Positions 43,816-52,607 are shown, numbered from the stretch's first letter. The stretch: DNA of 64,000 bases from G963665925 sp963676345 (GCA_963676345.2 CAXXTS010000005.1:558001-622000); one strand, 5' to 3'. Numbers and translations are program-made. Notes: a model not told the origin generated them from the sequence alone.

Positions 43816-44136
43816 AAATCTTGAATAAACATTCGAAAGGCAACGACGAGAAGAGTAGCATTGGAATGAAGGTTTGAGCGAGCTAGTGTGGGTGAGAGTC
43901 TAGTACCGGATGAAAATGTGAAGAACATCTCTGAGCTTCCAACCGAAATCTAGAATATTTGGAGAGTAGACTTGGACGGCACCAAACCGTTATACATTGG
44001 TAGGTATCGAACACAATTGTGTTTCCGTACTGATAAGTGGGCGTATAGCCAATTTGGGTGGCACCGCGGAAGAGTAAATATAACCTTTCGTCCCAGCATA
44101 GATGTGAAAATCTATGCTGAGACGGAAGGTTTTTTG
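43816..44136 (+). promoter_or_regulatory. T-box riboswitch of the aspS-gatCAB operon
   Basis: The leader holds the T-box hallmarks. There is an early AGAGTAG (43852-43858) and a GAGCGAG element. The 14-nt T-box core GGTGGCACCGCGG (44058-44070) pairs with the uncharged tRNA acceptor end. A competing terminator has AACCTTTCGTC/GACGGAAGGTT arms around a second hairpin and ends in TTTTTT (44082-44135). Low aminoacyl-tRNA would favour the antiterminator and expression of the operon. The specifier codon could not be placed with confidence; AAC (43941), GAA (43945) and AAT (43947) all occur on the 3' side of Stem I. Confidence 0.95.
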
Positions 44137-44246
44137 TTTGCCCAAAAACAGATAAAGCTGTGGAGTCATTAATATAAATCTTGCCGATCTCAATCGAATG
44201 TGTACTCAAGTGGATATGACCTAAAGTGTATTGAGGAGGCACCCTT

Positions 44247-45539
44247 ATGAAAAAATTATTTATTGAAGATCTAAAATCGCATAAAGAGCAAAGTGTTACT
44301 GTTAAAGGCTGGATACACAAAATCCGCAAAATGAAAGGCTTTGCTTTTGTTATCTTAAGAGACAAGTCTGGCGTAGTACAGCTGGTTATCGATGAAGGTG
44401 AAATGCTGGATGCAATTACAGCCGAAACATCGGTTGAAGTCACTGGAGATGTGAGTGAGAACCCTAAAGCACCTATGGGTGTTGAGGTTGTTGTTCGTTC
44501 GCTTCGTGTACTGGGCAAAGCACACTATGACCTGCTGCCATTTGCAATCAACGGAAGAGATATTGATGCGACACTGGAAAAACAGTTAGACCACAGACAT
44601 CTATCGCTTAGACGTGCTGATAGAAGAGCGGTTTTCACAGTACAGGCAGAAATTGTAGAAGCATTTAGACAATACCTGCGCAGTCAGTCCTTTGCAGAAA
44701 TTCATACACCGAAAATTATTGCCAGTGAAACAGAGGGCGGCTCAGAAGTATTCACGGTTGACTACTTCGGCAGAAGAACATTCCTTGCTCAAAGTCCACA
44801 GTTCTACAAGCAAATGATGGTAGGTGCAGGATTTGAACGCGTTTTCGAAATAGGACATGCTTATAGAGCTGAACTGCACAGCACATGGAGACACTTAAAC
44901 GAATATGTAAGCCTTGATGTTGAGATGGGCTTTATAGATGACGAATACGACCTAATGGATTTGGAAGAGGACTTAATCAAGCATATTCTTCAGCATCTTG
45001 AAAAAACATGTAAGGCAGAGCTGGAAATTCTTAAAGTAGACCTGCCTGTTATTGATAAAATTCCAAGAATGCCGCTTGAAGAAGCTAGAGATTTACTTCT
45101 TGAAGAGTTTGGACATCCATCACCAAAGGGCAACATTGATGCAGATGGTGAAAAAATTCTTGCAAAACATATTAAAGAGACATATGATTCAGATTTTGTA
45201 TTCCTTACAAAATATCCTGCAGCTAAGCGTCCTGCTTACACAATGCCAGATGAAGAGCGCGAAGGCATGACTAAGAGTTTCGACCTGATTTTCAGAGGGC
45301 TTGAAATTACAACTGGCGGACAGCGTATACATGATTACGAAATGCTTGTAGAGAACTTCAAGGCATCGGGCATTGATCCGGCAGCAGTAGACTTCTACAT
45401 TGAAAGTTTTAGATACGGCATGCCGCCACATGGTGGGTTTGCAATCGGTCTTGAAAGAATCACAATGATGATTCTAGGTCTAGACAACATCCGACATGCA
45501 ACAATGCTCCCAAGAGATCTAAACCGTGTAACACCATAA
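44247..45539 (+). CDS. aspS: Aspartyl-tRNA synthetase, archaeal-type, probably non-discriminating or tRNA(Asn)-specific
   Basis: The 430-residue synthetase has an N-terminal OB-fold anticodon domain (VKGWIHKIRKMKGFAFVILR) and a class II catalytic core with motif 2 HAYRAELHSTWRHLNEYVSL and motif 3 AIGLERITMMILGL. It lacks the large GAD insertion of bacterial AspRS, so it is the short archaeal type. The gene heads an operon with gatC, gatA and gatB behind a T-box, the arrangement known from Clostridium, where this second AspRS makes Asp-tRNA(Asn) for conversion to Asn-tRNA(Asn). A normal bacterial AspRS may therefore be encoded elsewhere. The ATG follows GAGGAGG. Confidence 0.9.
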   Translation: MKKLFIEDLKSHKEQSVTVKGWIHKIRKMKGFAFVILRDKSGVVQLVIDEGEMLDAITAETSVEVTGDVSENPKAPMGVEVVVRSLRVLGKAHYDLLPFAINGRDIDATLEKQLDHRHLSLRRADRRAVFTVQAEIVEAFRQYLRSQSFAEIHTPKIIASETEGGSEVFTVDYFGRRTFLAQSPQFYKQMMVGAGFERVFEIGHAYRAELHSTWRHLNEYVSLDVEMGFIDDEYDLMDLEEDLIKHILQHLEKTCKAELEILKVDLPVIDKIPRMPLEEARDLLLEEFGHPSPKGNIDADGEKILAKHIKETYDSDFVFLTKYPAAKRPAYTMPDEEREGMTKSFDLIFRGLEITTGGQRIHDYEMLVENFKASGIDPAAVDFYIESFRYGMPPHGGFAIGLERITMMILGLDNIRHATMLPRDLNRVTP

Positions 45540-45577
45540 AGCGTAAATAGGCATGAAGTGTAAATAAGGAGGCTGTA

Positions 45578-45862
45578 ATGGAATTTACAAAAGAAACAGT
45601 TAAGCATATTGCTAAGCTTGCTAAACTGGAGTTTGATGAAGATAAATACGACGCGTTTCAAGCAGAGTTTGTAAAGATAATGGATCATTTTGAAAATCTG
45701 GCAGACATTGAACTGGATGATGTAGATATCAATGACCTAGATGGCAAAAAATCGGTTCTGCGTTCTGATGATGTCCATGTGTTTGAAGACACAGACGCAC
45801 TGGTGCAGAATGTCAAGAAGATGCGTGAAAGATATATTGAGATACCGAAGGTTGTAGAGTAG
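45578..45862 (+). CDS. gatC: Asp-tRNA(Asn)/Glu-tRNA(Gln) amidotransferase subunit C
   Basis: The 94-residue protein has the GatC pattern FTKETVKHIAKLAKLEFDED and the C-terminal LVQNVKKMRERYIEIPKVVE, which wraps around GatA. It stabilises the GatA-GatB interface. It lies 38 bp after aspS behind AAGGAGG, and gatA follows 10 bp later. Confidence 0.95.
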   Translation: MEFTKETVKHIAKLAKLEFDEDKYDAFQAEFVKIMDHFENLADIELDDVDINDLDGKKSVLRSDDVHVFEDTDALVQNVKKMRERYIEIPKVVE

Positions 45863-45872
45863 GGAGGTCAAG

Positions 45873-47345
45873 ATGGAGCTTAAAGGACTTGGAATCAAAG
45901 ACATGCAGGCAGGCCTCTCAAAAGGTGATTTTACTGCAGTTGAACTGCTTGAAGCGGTATATGAGCAAATTGAGTCAGCAGATCAAGAAATAGGCGCATT
46001 TTTATCACTGGTTAAAGATGCTGCTTTTGAATCTGCTAAGGCATCAGATGAAAGAAGAAAAGAAGGCGCGGTTCTGGGTGCACTAGATGGTATTCCAGTA
46101 GCGATTAAAGATAACATTTGTTTAAAAGGTGCAACGGCAACGTGTGGCTCTAAAATGCTAGAAGATTTTTACCCGCCATATGATGCAACGGTTGTGCAAA
46201 AGCTTAAAGAAGCAGGTGCGGTAATTGTTGGTAAGACAAACATGGACGAATTTGCTATGGGGTCTTCAACAGAGAACTCATACTACAAGCCAACTAAGAA
46301 TCCATGGGACCTGACTAAGGTTCCAGGAGGTTCGTCAGGTGGCGCGGCTGCGTCAGTTGCTGCAGGTATGGTTAGAATAAGCTATGGCTCAGATACAGGC
46401 GGTTCGATCCGACAGCCGGCAGCATTTTGTGGTGCTGTAGGCCTTAAGCCGACATATGGCAGAGTATCACGCTATGGTCTCATTGCCTACGGATCCTCTT
46501 TAGACCAAATTGGACCTATTGCGCCAACGGTGGAAGAAACAGCTATTGCCTTTGAAGCGATTGCAGGATTTGACAGATTTGATGCGACAAGTGTGCATAC
46601 ATCACTGGAGTCCGACTTTGTTGAAAAAGTGAAATCAGGTGCTAAAGGCCTTAAAGTTGCACTTCCTAAAGAATACTTGGGAGAAGGCCTAGACAAAGAA
46701 ATTAAAGAGGGCATTTTAAAAACAGTTGAAACCCTAAAATCACTTGGCATTACTGTAGACGAAGTGAGTCTGCCTCTTGAAGATGCAGCCTTGTCTGCAT
46801 ATTATGTTATTGCCAGTGCAGAAGCGAGTTCAAACCTTGCTAGATTCGATGGTATCAGATACGGATACCGTACAGATGCATTTGATTCAGTAGATGAGCT
46901 GATGATTAAATCCAGATCAGAAGGTTTTGGCGAAGAAGTTAAAAGAAGAATTATGATAGGAACCTACGCGCTTTCAAGTGGCTACTATGATGCATATTAT
47001 AAAAAAGCAATGCAGTACAGAAAGCACATGGAGGCACAATTCGGAGAAATTTTTAAGGACTATGATGCAGTTCTAAGCCCGGCTTCACCTGTACTTCCGT
47101 TTGGAATCGGGGAGAAGTCTGATGATCCGCTTGCAATGTATCTTGCTGACATTTATACAGTAAATATCAATATGGCAGGACTGCCGGCTGTTTCTGTACC
47201 GTGTGCACATAGTACGTCAGGTCTTCCGATTGGCGTTCAGTTTATTGGACGCAAGCTTGAAGAATCTACAATACTTAGAATTGCATATGAACTAGAACAA
47301 GAGCTTAAGCTCGCTAAAACAGCATCTGAGAAGGAGGGGGCATAA
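45873..47345 (+). CDS. gatA: Asp-tRNA(Asn)/Glu-tRNA(Gln) amidotransferase subunit A
   Basis: This is the 490-residue amidase subunit that releases ammonia from glutamine. The amidase-signature triad region is intact: the catalytic Lys in GIPVAIKDNI, the cis-Ser in VPGGSSGGAAASVAAG, and the nucleophilic Ser in YGSDTGGSIRQPAAF. The C-terminal part (FGIGEKSDDPLAMYLADIYT, then GLPIGVQFIGRKLEE) is typical. It sits between gatC and gatB and overlaps gatB by one base (ATAATG), showing translational coupling. The start follows AGGGAGG. Confidence 0.97.
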   Translation: MELKGLGIKDMQAGLSKGDFTAVELLEAVYEQIESADQEIGAFLSLVKDAAFESAKASDERRKEGAVLGALDGIPVAIKDNICLKGATATCGSKMLEDFYPPYDATVVQKLKEAGAVIVGKTNMDEFAMGSSTENSYYKPTKNPWDLTKVPGGSSGGAAASVAAGMVRISYGSDTGGSIRQPAAFCGAVGLKPTYGRVSRYGLIAYGSSLDQIGPIAPTVEETAIAFEAIAGFDRFDATSVHTSLESDFVEKVKSGAKGLKVALPKEYLGEGLDKEIKEGILKTVETLKSLGITVDEVSLPLEDAALSAYYVIASAEASSNLARFDGIRYGYRTDAFDSVDELMIKSRSEGFGEEVKRRIMIGTYALSSGYYDAYYKKAMQYRKHMEAQFGEIFKDYDAVLSPASPVLPFGIGEKSDDPLAMYLADIYTVNINMAGLPAVSVPCAHSTSGLPIGVQFIGRKLEESTILRIAYELEQELKLAKTASEKEGA

Positions 47346-48787
47346 TGAGTTATGAAGCGGTAATAGGACTTGAAATACACGTTGAGCTGGATACAGCTTC
47401 TAAAATTTTCTGTGGTTGCCCGACAACATTCGGTGCTGATCCCAATACAAATGTTTGTCCAATCTGTATGGGCATGCCAGGTACACTTCCAGTTTTAAAT
47501 GAAGATGTGGTTAAATTGGCAGTAAAAGCGGGTCTTGCCATGAACTGTGACATTCAGATGACGAACAAGACAGACCGTAAAAACTATTTCTACCCTGACC
47601 TTCCTAAAGCATACCAGATTTCACAGTTTGATATGCCAATCTGCGAAGGTGGTAAAATTAGCTTTGAACTTGAAGGTGAAGAGAAAACAGTCGGCATTAC
47701 ACGTATCCATATAGAAGAAGACCCTGGTAAAATGATCCATACCGACGATGGCGTGTCACTTGTGGATTACAACCGTTCTGGTGTGCCGCTTATAGAAATC
47801 GTATCGGAGCCGGATATTAGAAGTGCTGAAGAGGCCGTAGCTTTTCTTAAAACGCTTAAGTCCATTCTGCAGTACTCAGAAATCTCTGACTGTAAAATGG
47901 AGCAGGGATCACTCAGATGTGATGCCAACATCTCGGTTCGTGAACATGGACAGCAGGTTCTCAACACAAAGGTTGAAATTAAGAACTTGAACTCATTTAA
48001 AGAAGTTGGAAAAGCACTTCAAAAAGAGTACAAGCGTCAGTCCGACTTAACACGATTTGGTGAAGCACATAAAATTAAACAAGAAACCAGAAAGTGGGAC
48101 GCGGCTAAAGGCAGAACAATGACCATGCGTACAAAGGAAGATGCACATGACTACCGCTTCTTCCCAGAACCAGATTTACCGCCTATCATTCTTGATAAGG
48201 CACAGGTTGAGGCAACACATCATGCACTGCCAGAGCTTCCAGACGAAAAGAGAAACAGGTTCCACAGTGTGTACGAGCTGACAAGTCAAGAAATTGAAGT
48301 TCTTATTTCTGAAAAGTTCATTGCAGACTATTTCGAAAAAGTTGTGGAATATGGTGCCCCACCTAAAAAGGCTGCCAACTGGGTTATCGTTGAAGGCCTT
48401 CGTCTGCTCAAGTCGGTTGAGGTAGAAGAGATTCCAGTTAAACCGGGCCATCTTTCTAAACTGATAGAGCTTGTTGAAGAAGGCACAGTCAGTGTAACTG
48501 CTGCTAAAGAGGTATTTGAAGCACTGGTTCATCATGATGAAGATCCACTTGATCTGATTGAGCGTCTTGGTCTTAAGCAGAACAATAGCGCGGATGCCCT
48601 CGGGTCAATTGTAGATGAAATCCTTGCTGCACAGCCTAAAGCGGTTGAAGACTACCATGCAGGTAAGAATGAGTCACTCGGATTCCTAATGGGTCAAGTG
48701 ATGAAAGCGACAAAGGGGCAGGCAAATCCAGGTCTTGCTAAGGACTTGTTGCTCGAAGGGCTAAAGGCGTGTGCGCCCCAAGCATAA
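47345..48787 (+). CDS. gatB: Asp-tRNA(Asn)/Glu-tRNA(Gln) amidotransferase subunit B
   Basis: This is the 480-residue tRNA-binding and kinase subunit, which activates the misacylated Asp or Glu with ATP before amidation. Signatures are YEAVIGLEIHVELDT, a zinc-site cluster CGCP..CPICMGMPG, RKNYFYPDLPKAYQISQFD, DYNRSGVPLIEIVSEPD and the C-terminal helical/YqeY-like tail ending GFLMGQVMKATKGQANPG. It ends the T-box-controlled operon, with a terminator about 65 bp after the stop. Confidence 0.97.
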   Translation: MSYEAVIGLEIHVELDTASKIFCGCPTTFGADPNTNVCPICMGMPGTLPVLNEDVVKLAVKAGLAMNCDIQMTNKTDRKNYFYPDLPKAYQISQFDMPICEGGKISFELEGEEKTVGITRIHIEEDPGKMIHTDDGVSLVDYNRSGVPLIEIVSEPDIRSAEEAVAFLKTLKSILQYSEISDCKMEQGSLRCDANISVREHGQQVLNTKVEIKNLNSFKEVGKALQKEYKRQSDLTRFGEAHKIKQETRKWDAAKGRTMTMRTKEDAHDYRFFPEPDLPPIILDKAQVEATHHALPELPDEKRNRFHSVYELTSQEIEVLISEKFIADYFEKVVEYGAPPKKAANWVIVEGLRLLKSVEVEEIPVKPGHLSKLIELVEEGTVSVTAAKEVFEALVHHDEDPLDLIERLGLKQNNSADALGSIVDEILAAQPKAVEDYHAGKNESLGFLMGQVMKATKGQANPGLAKDLLLEGLKACAPQA

Positions 48788-48851
48788 TTTAAGAGGTTAC
48801 GCCGAAAATGGCGTTTAATACTCGTATATATACTCATATCAAATCTATTTC

Positions 48852-48887
48852 AAAAAAACCCGTCTATTATATAGAGGGGTTTTTTTG
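48852..48887 (+). terminator. Terminator of the aspS-gatCAB operon
   Basis: AAAAAACCC-g-TCTA pairs with TAGA-g-GGGTTTTTT, followed by more Ts. The rest of the 588-bp gap to the NADH oxidase gene is AT-rich and holds only the Rex-like site at 49242. Confidence 0.88.
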
Positions 48888-49241
48888 ATCCCCTTATTCT
48901 ATCCTATGAGGTGGGACACGCGACAGGAGCAACTTGTAATTACTCTGTGCATTTTTGTATATGAGAATCATCTGCGAGGGGAGACCTAGAAGTCAAAGAT
49001 TGCACGGTCTGGTTTCGATAATAGAAGTTTAAGGCTCTGGAAAAGCGGCTAGTAAAATCGAAATTGAATAGAGATATGAAGTTCGAAAAGCAAAGTATAC
49101 TTGAATTGTATATTTTAATCAAAACGTTGATATGACTTTAATAAATAAAACTATACTATATTTATCCCTTATAAGTGTAACAATTACAAAAATACAATGG
49201 AAACAAGAGTAAAACTGTGATATTATGTTTTCAAGAAAGAC

Positions 49242-49259
49242 ATGTTAATTCATTAACAA
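49242..49259 (+). promoter_or_regulatory. Rex-like operator upstream of NADH oxidase
   Basis: ATGTTAATTCATTAACAA matches the clostridial Rex consensus TTGTTAA-N4-TTAACAA at 17 of 18 positions, counting the four free bases. It lies 117 bp upstream of the start codon. Rex is released by NADH, which fits control of an NADH-consuming enzyme. Confidence 0.65.
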
Positions 49260-49375
49260 ATTAAAAAGCTTTACAGATTTTTCAACTGAGCGTGTGAAAA
49301 GTACATAATGAGGTATGAACATAGTGTGAGCACTTTGACACCTCAAGATATAAGGATTAAGGGAGGAACAAGGTT

Positions 49376-50701
49376 ATGAAAATTGCAGTAGTAGGTTGTA
49401 CACATGCAGGAACAGCAGCAATTGTAAATATTGCAAATCTATATCCGGAAGCTGAGATCACTGTATATGAAAGAAATGACAACATTTCATTTCTATCTTG
49501 CGGGATTGCGCTATATGTAGGTGGCGTCATTATAGACCCTCAAGGACTATTTTACAGTTCTCCAGAACAGCTTGCTGAACTGGGTGTTACTACGAAAATG
49601 GAACATGATGTGTTAGAAATTAATACTAAAGAGAAGTCTATCAAGGTGGAAAACCTGAAAACGGGTGAAGCCTTTACTGATACATTCGATAAACTGGTTG
49701 TTACAACAGGGTCATGGCCAATCCAGCCTAAAATAGAAGGTCACGAGCTAGAAAACATCCTGCTTTCTAAAAACTGGAATCATTCAAACACAATTATTGA
49801 AAAAGCAAAAAATGCTGAAAATATTGTGGTAGTTGGTGCCGGTTATATCGGCGTTGAACTTGTTGAAGCATTCCAGGAACAAGGGAAGAACGTAACGCTT
49901 ATTGATGCAGAGGACCGCATTCTGAGCAAGTATCTTGACAGAGAGTTTACAGACCTAGCTGAAGCAACTATGAAAGAAAAGGGGATCAAGCTGGCACTTG
50001 GAGAGCTTGTTCAAAAATTTGAAGGTCAAGACGGCAAAGTTAAGAAAGTGCTTACAACAAAAGGTGAGCATGAGGCTGACTTAGTCATTATGTGCATCGG
50101 CTTCAGACCAAATACAGACCTTCTGAAAGGTCAAATTGATATGTTAGACAGTGGTGCAATTCTTGTTGACGACTATATGCGCACAAGTAATGAAGACGTG
50201 TTCGCAGCGGGCGATAGTTGTGCAATTCGTTACAACCCGACAGGAAAAGCTGGCTACATTCCTCTGGCTACCAATGCAGTAAGAATGGGCACACTGGTTG
50301 CAAGAAACCTTAAAAACCCAACAGTTAAGTACATGGGTACTCAGGGGACTTCTGGCATTAAAATATTTGAACACAATATCGCTTCAACAGGCCTGACAGA
50401 GCAAAGAGCAAAAGATGAAGGCATTGAAGTGAAGACGGTAACGGTTGAAGAGAACAACAGGCCTGAGTTTATGCCGACATATGAAAAAGTAACACTTAAA
50501 ATCGTTTATGATGCAAACACCAGAAAAGTCCTTGGTGGACAAATTCACTCTTTAGTAGACATGACTCAGACGGTGAACACACTTTCAGTTGTCATTCAAA
50601 ACGAAATGACGGTAGAAGAACTAGCATTTGTAGACTTCTTCTTCCAGCCACATTACAATAAACCATGGAATATTCTCAATATGGCTGGTCTAAACGCATA
50701 A
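49376..50701 (+). CDS. nox: NADH oxidase (water-forming type), FAD-dependent
   Basis: The 441-residue flavoprotein belongs to the NADH oxidase/peroxidase group. It has an N-terminal FAD motif (VVGCTHAGTAA), the single redox cysteine at position 42 in SFLSCGIALYVGG, a second NADH motif VVVGAGYIGVELVEAF and an FAD-binding AAGDSCAIRY. The family reduces O2 to water or hydrogen peroxide using NADH; Cys42 supports the four-electron type. In an anaerobe this is an oxygen-defence and redox-balancing enzyme. The ATG follows AGGGAGGAAC. It differs from the longer CoA-disulfide reductase paralogue at 10.3 kb by lacking the rhodanese domain. A Rex-like site upstream suggests control by NADH/NAD+. Confidence 0.88.
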   Translation: MKIAVVGCTHAGTAAIVNIANLYPEAEITVYERNDNISFLSCGIALYVGGVIIDPQGLFYSSPEQLAELGVTTKMEHDVLEINTKEKSIKVENLKTGEAFTDTFDKLVVTTGSWPIQPKIEGHELENILLSKNWNHSNTIIEKAKNAENIVVVGAGYIGVELVEAFQEQGKNVTLIDAEDRILSKYLDREFTDLAEATMKEKGIKLALGELVQKFEGQDGKVKKVLTTKGEHEADLVIMCIGFRPNTDLLKGQIDMLDSGAILVDDYMRTSNEDVFAAGDSCAIRYNPTGKAGYIPLATNAVRMGTLVARNLKNPTVKYMGTQGTSGIKIFEHNIASTGLTEQRAKDEGIEVKTVTVEENNRPEFMPTYEKVTLKIVYDANTRKVLGGQIHSLVDMTQTVNTLSVVIQNEMTVEELAFVDFFFQPHYNKPWNILNMAGLNA

Positions 50702-50755
50702 AAATCGTGTATAATAGACTTGGTCCAAAGTGAAATAAATATTGAGGAAATGTCG

Positions 50756-50874
50756 GGGCAATAATTATTGCTCATGTCGCTCGACGCGCCATATATACAA
50801 TCAACCCCAAATTTGCAGTTCTGCGCGAGTGGGTAGCAAATTTGGGGTTAATTTGTGCATTTCTTTATTTTTTC
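50756..50874 (+). ncRNA. Intergenic structured element, copy B (partner at 22752-22875)
   Basis: This 119-nt element has a 5' stem GGGCAAT/ATTGCTC (50756-50762, 50767-50773), the block CGCGCCATATA (50785-50795), a perfect 14-bp hairpin AACCCCAAATTTGC/GCAAATTTGGGGTT (50803-50816 and 50836-50849), and a tail from 50852 beginning TTTGTGCATTTCTTTAT. Over the 23-nt tail, 19 positions are identical to copy A, while the long hairpin sequence is unrelated. A TATAAT at 50710-50715 lies about 45 bp upstream. It may be an independent small RNA or the leader of the PhzF gene. Confidence 0.5.
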
Positions 50875-50884
50875 AAAAATCAGC

Positions 50885-50914
50885 AAATGGACTTTTTAAT
50901 GGCATAGTCCATTT
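50885..50914 (+). promoter_or_regulatory. Hairpin in the phzF-family gene leader
   Basis: AAATGGACT (50885-50893) pairs perfectly with AGTCCATTT (50906-50914). It ends 9 bp before the GGGAGGAT ribosome binding site. Confidence 0.45.
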
Positions 50915-50937
50915 CGACTGTTGGGAGGATATTGATT

Positions 50938-51795
50938 ATGGTTAAAGTTGAACTTATAAGTGCATTTAGTAAAGACGGTGCGGGTGGGAATCCAGCTGGT
51001 GTCGTATTTGATGCCGCAGGACTTTCAGAAGAAAATATGCAGCAGATTGCAGCACAGGTGGGTTATTCTGAAACTGCATTTGTTATGCCTTCAGAGCGCG
51101 CAGAATATCAAGTGCGTTTTTTCACGCCTTCTGATGAGGTAGATTTGTGTGGACATGCAACCATTGCTACATTCAGTGCAATGCTGCAAAGTGGTAGAGT
51201 TGAGCCAGGGTGTATCCATCAGGAAACCAAGGCAGGGCTGTTGGGTCTTGAACTTGGTGCAGATGGGAGTGTTATCATGGAACAGACAAGGCCAGTCTTT
51301 CATGAAATGCCTGAAGAGGAAGAGGTTCTTAGGAGCTTGGGTCTGAGCCTCAGTGCAAAACATGAGAACTTACCTATTCAGATTGTATCTACTGGACTCA
51401 GAGATTTATTTATACCACTTCAGTCTGCGGCACACCTTTCTGGAATCAAGGCGGATTTTTCTAGAATTAAAGAAATCAGCCGTAAGCTGGATGTTACGGG
51501 TTACCATGTGTTTACCCTAGAAGCACCAGAAGGCTATGATGCAGCCTGCAGAAACTTTGCACCACTCTTTGATATTCCAGAAGAGGCAGCAACAGGGACT
51601 TCATCAGGTGCTTTAGCAGCTTACCTATGGAAGCACAAGGTAACTCAAGCGACGCAGATGAGCTTTATTCAAGGTGTTGAAATGGGAAGCCCGTCAGAGA
51701 TTCACGCAAGGCTAGAAGTTGTCGGCGATGAAATATCTGAGGTTTGGGTAGGCGGAAAAGCCCAAGTGAAGGGTTCTAAAGAAATTGATCTGTAA
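50938..51795 (+). CDS. PhzF-family isomerase-like protein
   Basis: The 285-residue protein has the PhzF fold signatures: FSKDGAGGNPAGVVFDA at the start, the catalytic glutamate in GYSETAFVMP (Glu about residue 44), FFTPSDEVDLCGHATIATFS and, in the second half, the DPATGSSG-like loop EEAATGTSSGALAAYLW. PhzF itself isomerises a phenazine precursor, but most family members outside phenazine clusters have unknown substrates. No phenazine genes are nearby. The ATG at 50938 follows GGGAGGAT; a TTG at 50932 in the same frame is less likely. It follows structured element B, which could be part of its leader. Confidence 0.88.
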   Translation: MVKVELISAFSKDGAGGNPAGVVFDAAGLSEENMQQIAAQVGYSETAFVMPSERAEYQVRFFTPSDEVDLCGHATIATFSAMLQSGRVEPGCIHQETKAGLLGLELGADGSVIMEQTRPVFHEMPEEEEVLRSLGLSLSAKHENLPIQIVSTGLRDLFIPLQSAAHLSGIKADFSRIKEISRKLDVTGYHVFTLEAPEGYDAACRNFAPLFDIPEEAATGTSSGALAAYLWKHKVTQATQMSFIQGVEMGSPSEIHARLEVVGDEISEVWVGGKAQVKGSKEIDL

Positions 51796-51863
51796 GGAAT
51801 TTTGAATATACATGCGTAAAAATACCGAGATATAAAATGAAAAATTTTTAGATGATAAAATAA

Positions 51864-51911
51864 ATAAGCGATTCCCTGAACATATGTTTTAGGGAACCGC
51901 TTATTTTTTTC
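51864..51911 (+). terminator. Terminator after phzF-family gene
   Basis: AATAAGCG-a-TTCCCT pairs with AGGGAA-c-CGCTTATT, followed by a T-run. It may also act, less well, for the convergent small gene. Confidence 0.88.
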
Positions 51912-51970
51912 GCATCCTACTGGAGGGAGAACTTATTTTTTTATACTTTCGCCGATGACACCGCCCCATG

Positions 51971-52330
51971 TTAAGCAGCTTCCTTTCCAACTTTGCTGTG
52001 TCCTGCTTTATATGTGCTAGGCACGTACGTTTTTAAGTCATATAGATGATATTCTACATCTAAAGAATCTATAACAAGCTTTGCATAAGTTGTAGAACCT
52101 TCATTTAAGAATGCTTCAATCGAATCAATGTCAGATGAGAAAAATGCGGAGTCGCCTTCTTTTAAGGATGTTGAGCATTGTGTGAGCATGCATGATTCAT
52201 CAAATAGAACACCATCCAGCTCAAGACAGCCATTTTTATTGATTTGTAGTTCACCAAGCATATTGTGTGAATGCCCAAATAAGTTTCCAGCAACCATATA
52301 ACCGTTTTCAAGTAATAAGTAAGCCTTCAT
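51971..52330 (-). CDS. Small protein of unknown function with CarA-like N terminus
   Basis: I do not recognise this 119-residue protein as a known family. Its first ~25 residues (MKAYLLLENGYMVAGNLFG, then LGELQINK) resemble the opening strand pattern of carbamoyl-phosphate synthase small subunit (KA-LLLE-G-x4-G-x-x-FG...GE), but the glutaminase domain is absent. The remainder is acidic and beta-rich (DGVLFDESCMLTQCSTSL, KLVIDSLDVEYHLYDLKTY). No signal peptide or membrane helix is seen. A good AGGAGG (minus strand) precedes the ATG, which supports it being real. It lies alone between the phzF terminator and the FAH gene, divergent from the latter. Confidence 0.6.
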   Translation of the reverse strand: MKAYLLLENGYMVAGNLFGHSHNMLGELQINKNGCLELDGVLFDESCMLTQCSTSLKEGDSAFFSSDIDSIEAFLNEGSTTYAKLVIDSLDVEYHLYDLKTYVPSTYKAGHSKVGKEAA

Positions 52331-52474
52331 AAAACCTCCTATAAATATTCATTATGATGTATAAATATGATTCTTTAGAATGGATTGTATCAGGAAGTGT
52401 ATAAATAGTCAAGAGTGTTTATAAAAATTAATCTGATAATTCACAATATTTATGTTCAGTATAGAACGGAAGCT

Positions 52475-52527
52475 CATGAAATTCGTCAAGATGCCCTAAG
52501 CAGTCTATAAAACATGTGAATTTCATG
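52475..52527 (+). repeat. 10-bp inverted repeat upstream of the FAH gene
   Basis: CATGAAATTC (52475-52484) and GAATTTCATG (52518-52527) are perfect complements 33 bp apart. They lie ahead of the extended -10 TGATATAAT (52568-52576) and could be a looped operator or a large hairpin. Confidence 0.5.
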
Positions 52528-52607
52528 ACCAGTTCATGATAAAACAGTCTGATATTTCAGGGAAGTTTGATATAATGGATTAAAATGACAGATTATAGGA
52601 GGGCAAG

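Noticed and set aside
43883..44518. 211-codon open frame on the minus strand
   Set aside because: It overlaps the T-box leader and the 5' end of aspS in antisense and has low-complexity Thr/Ser composition; it is a shadow frame.
48940..49122. 60-codon minus-strand frame in the gatB-nox gap
   Set aside because: No ribosome binding site, AT-rich composition, no recognisable similarity.
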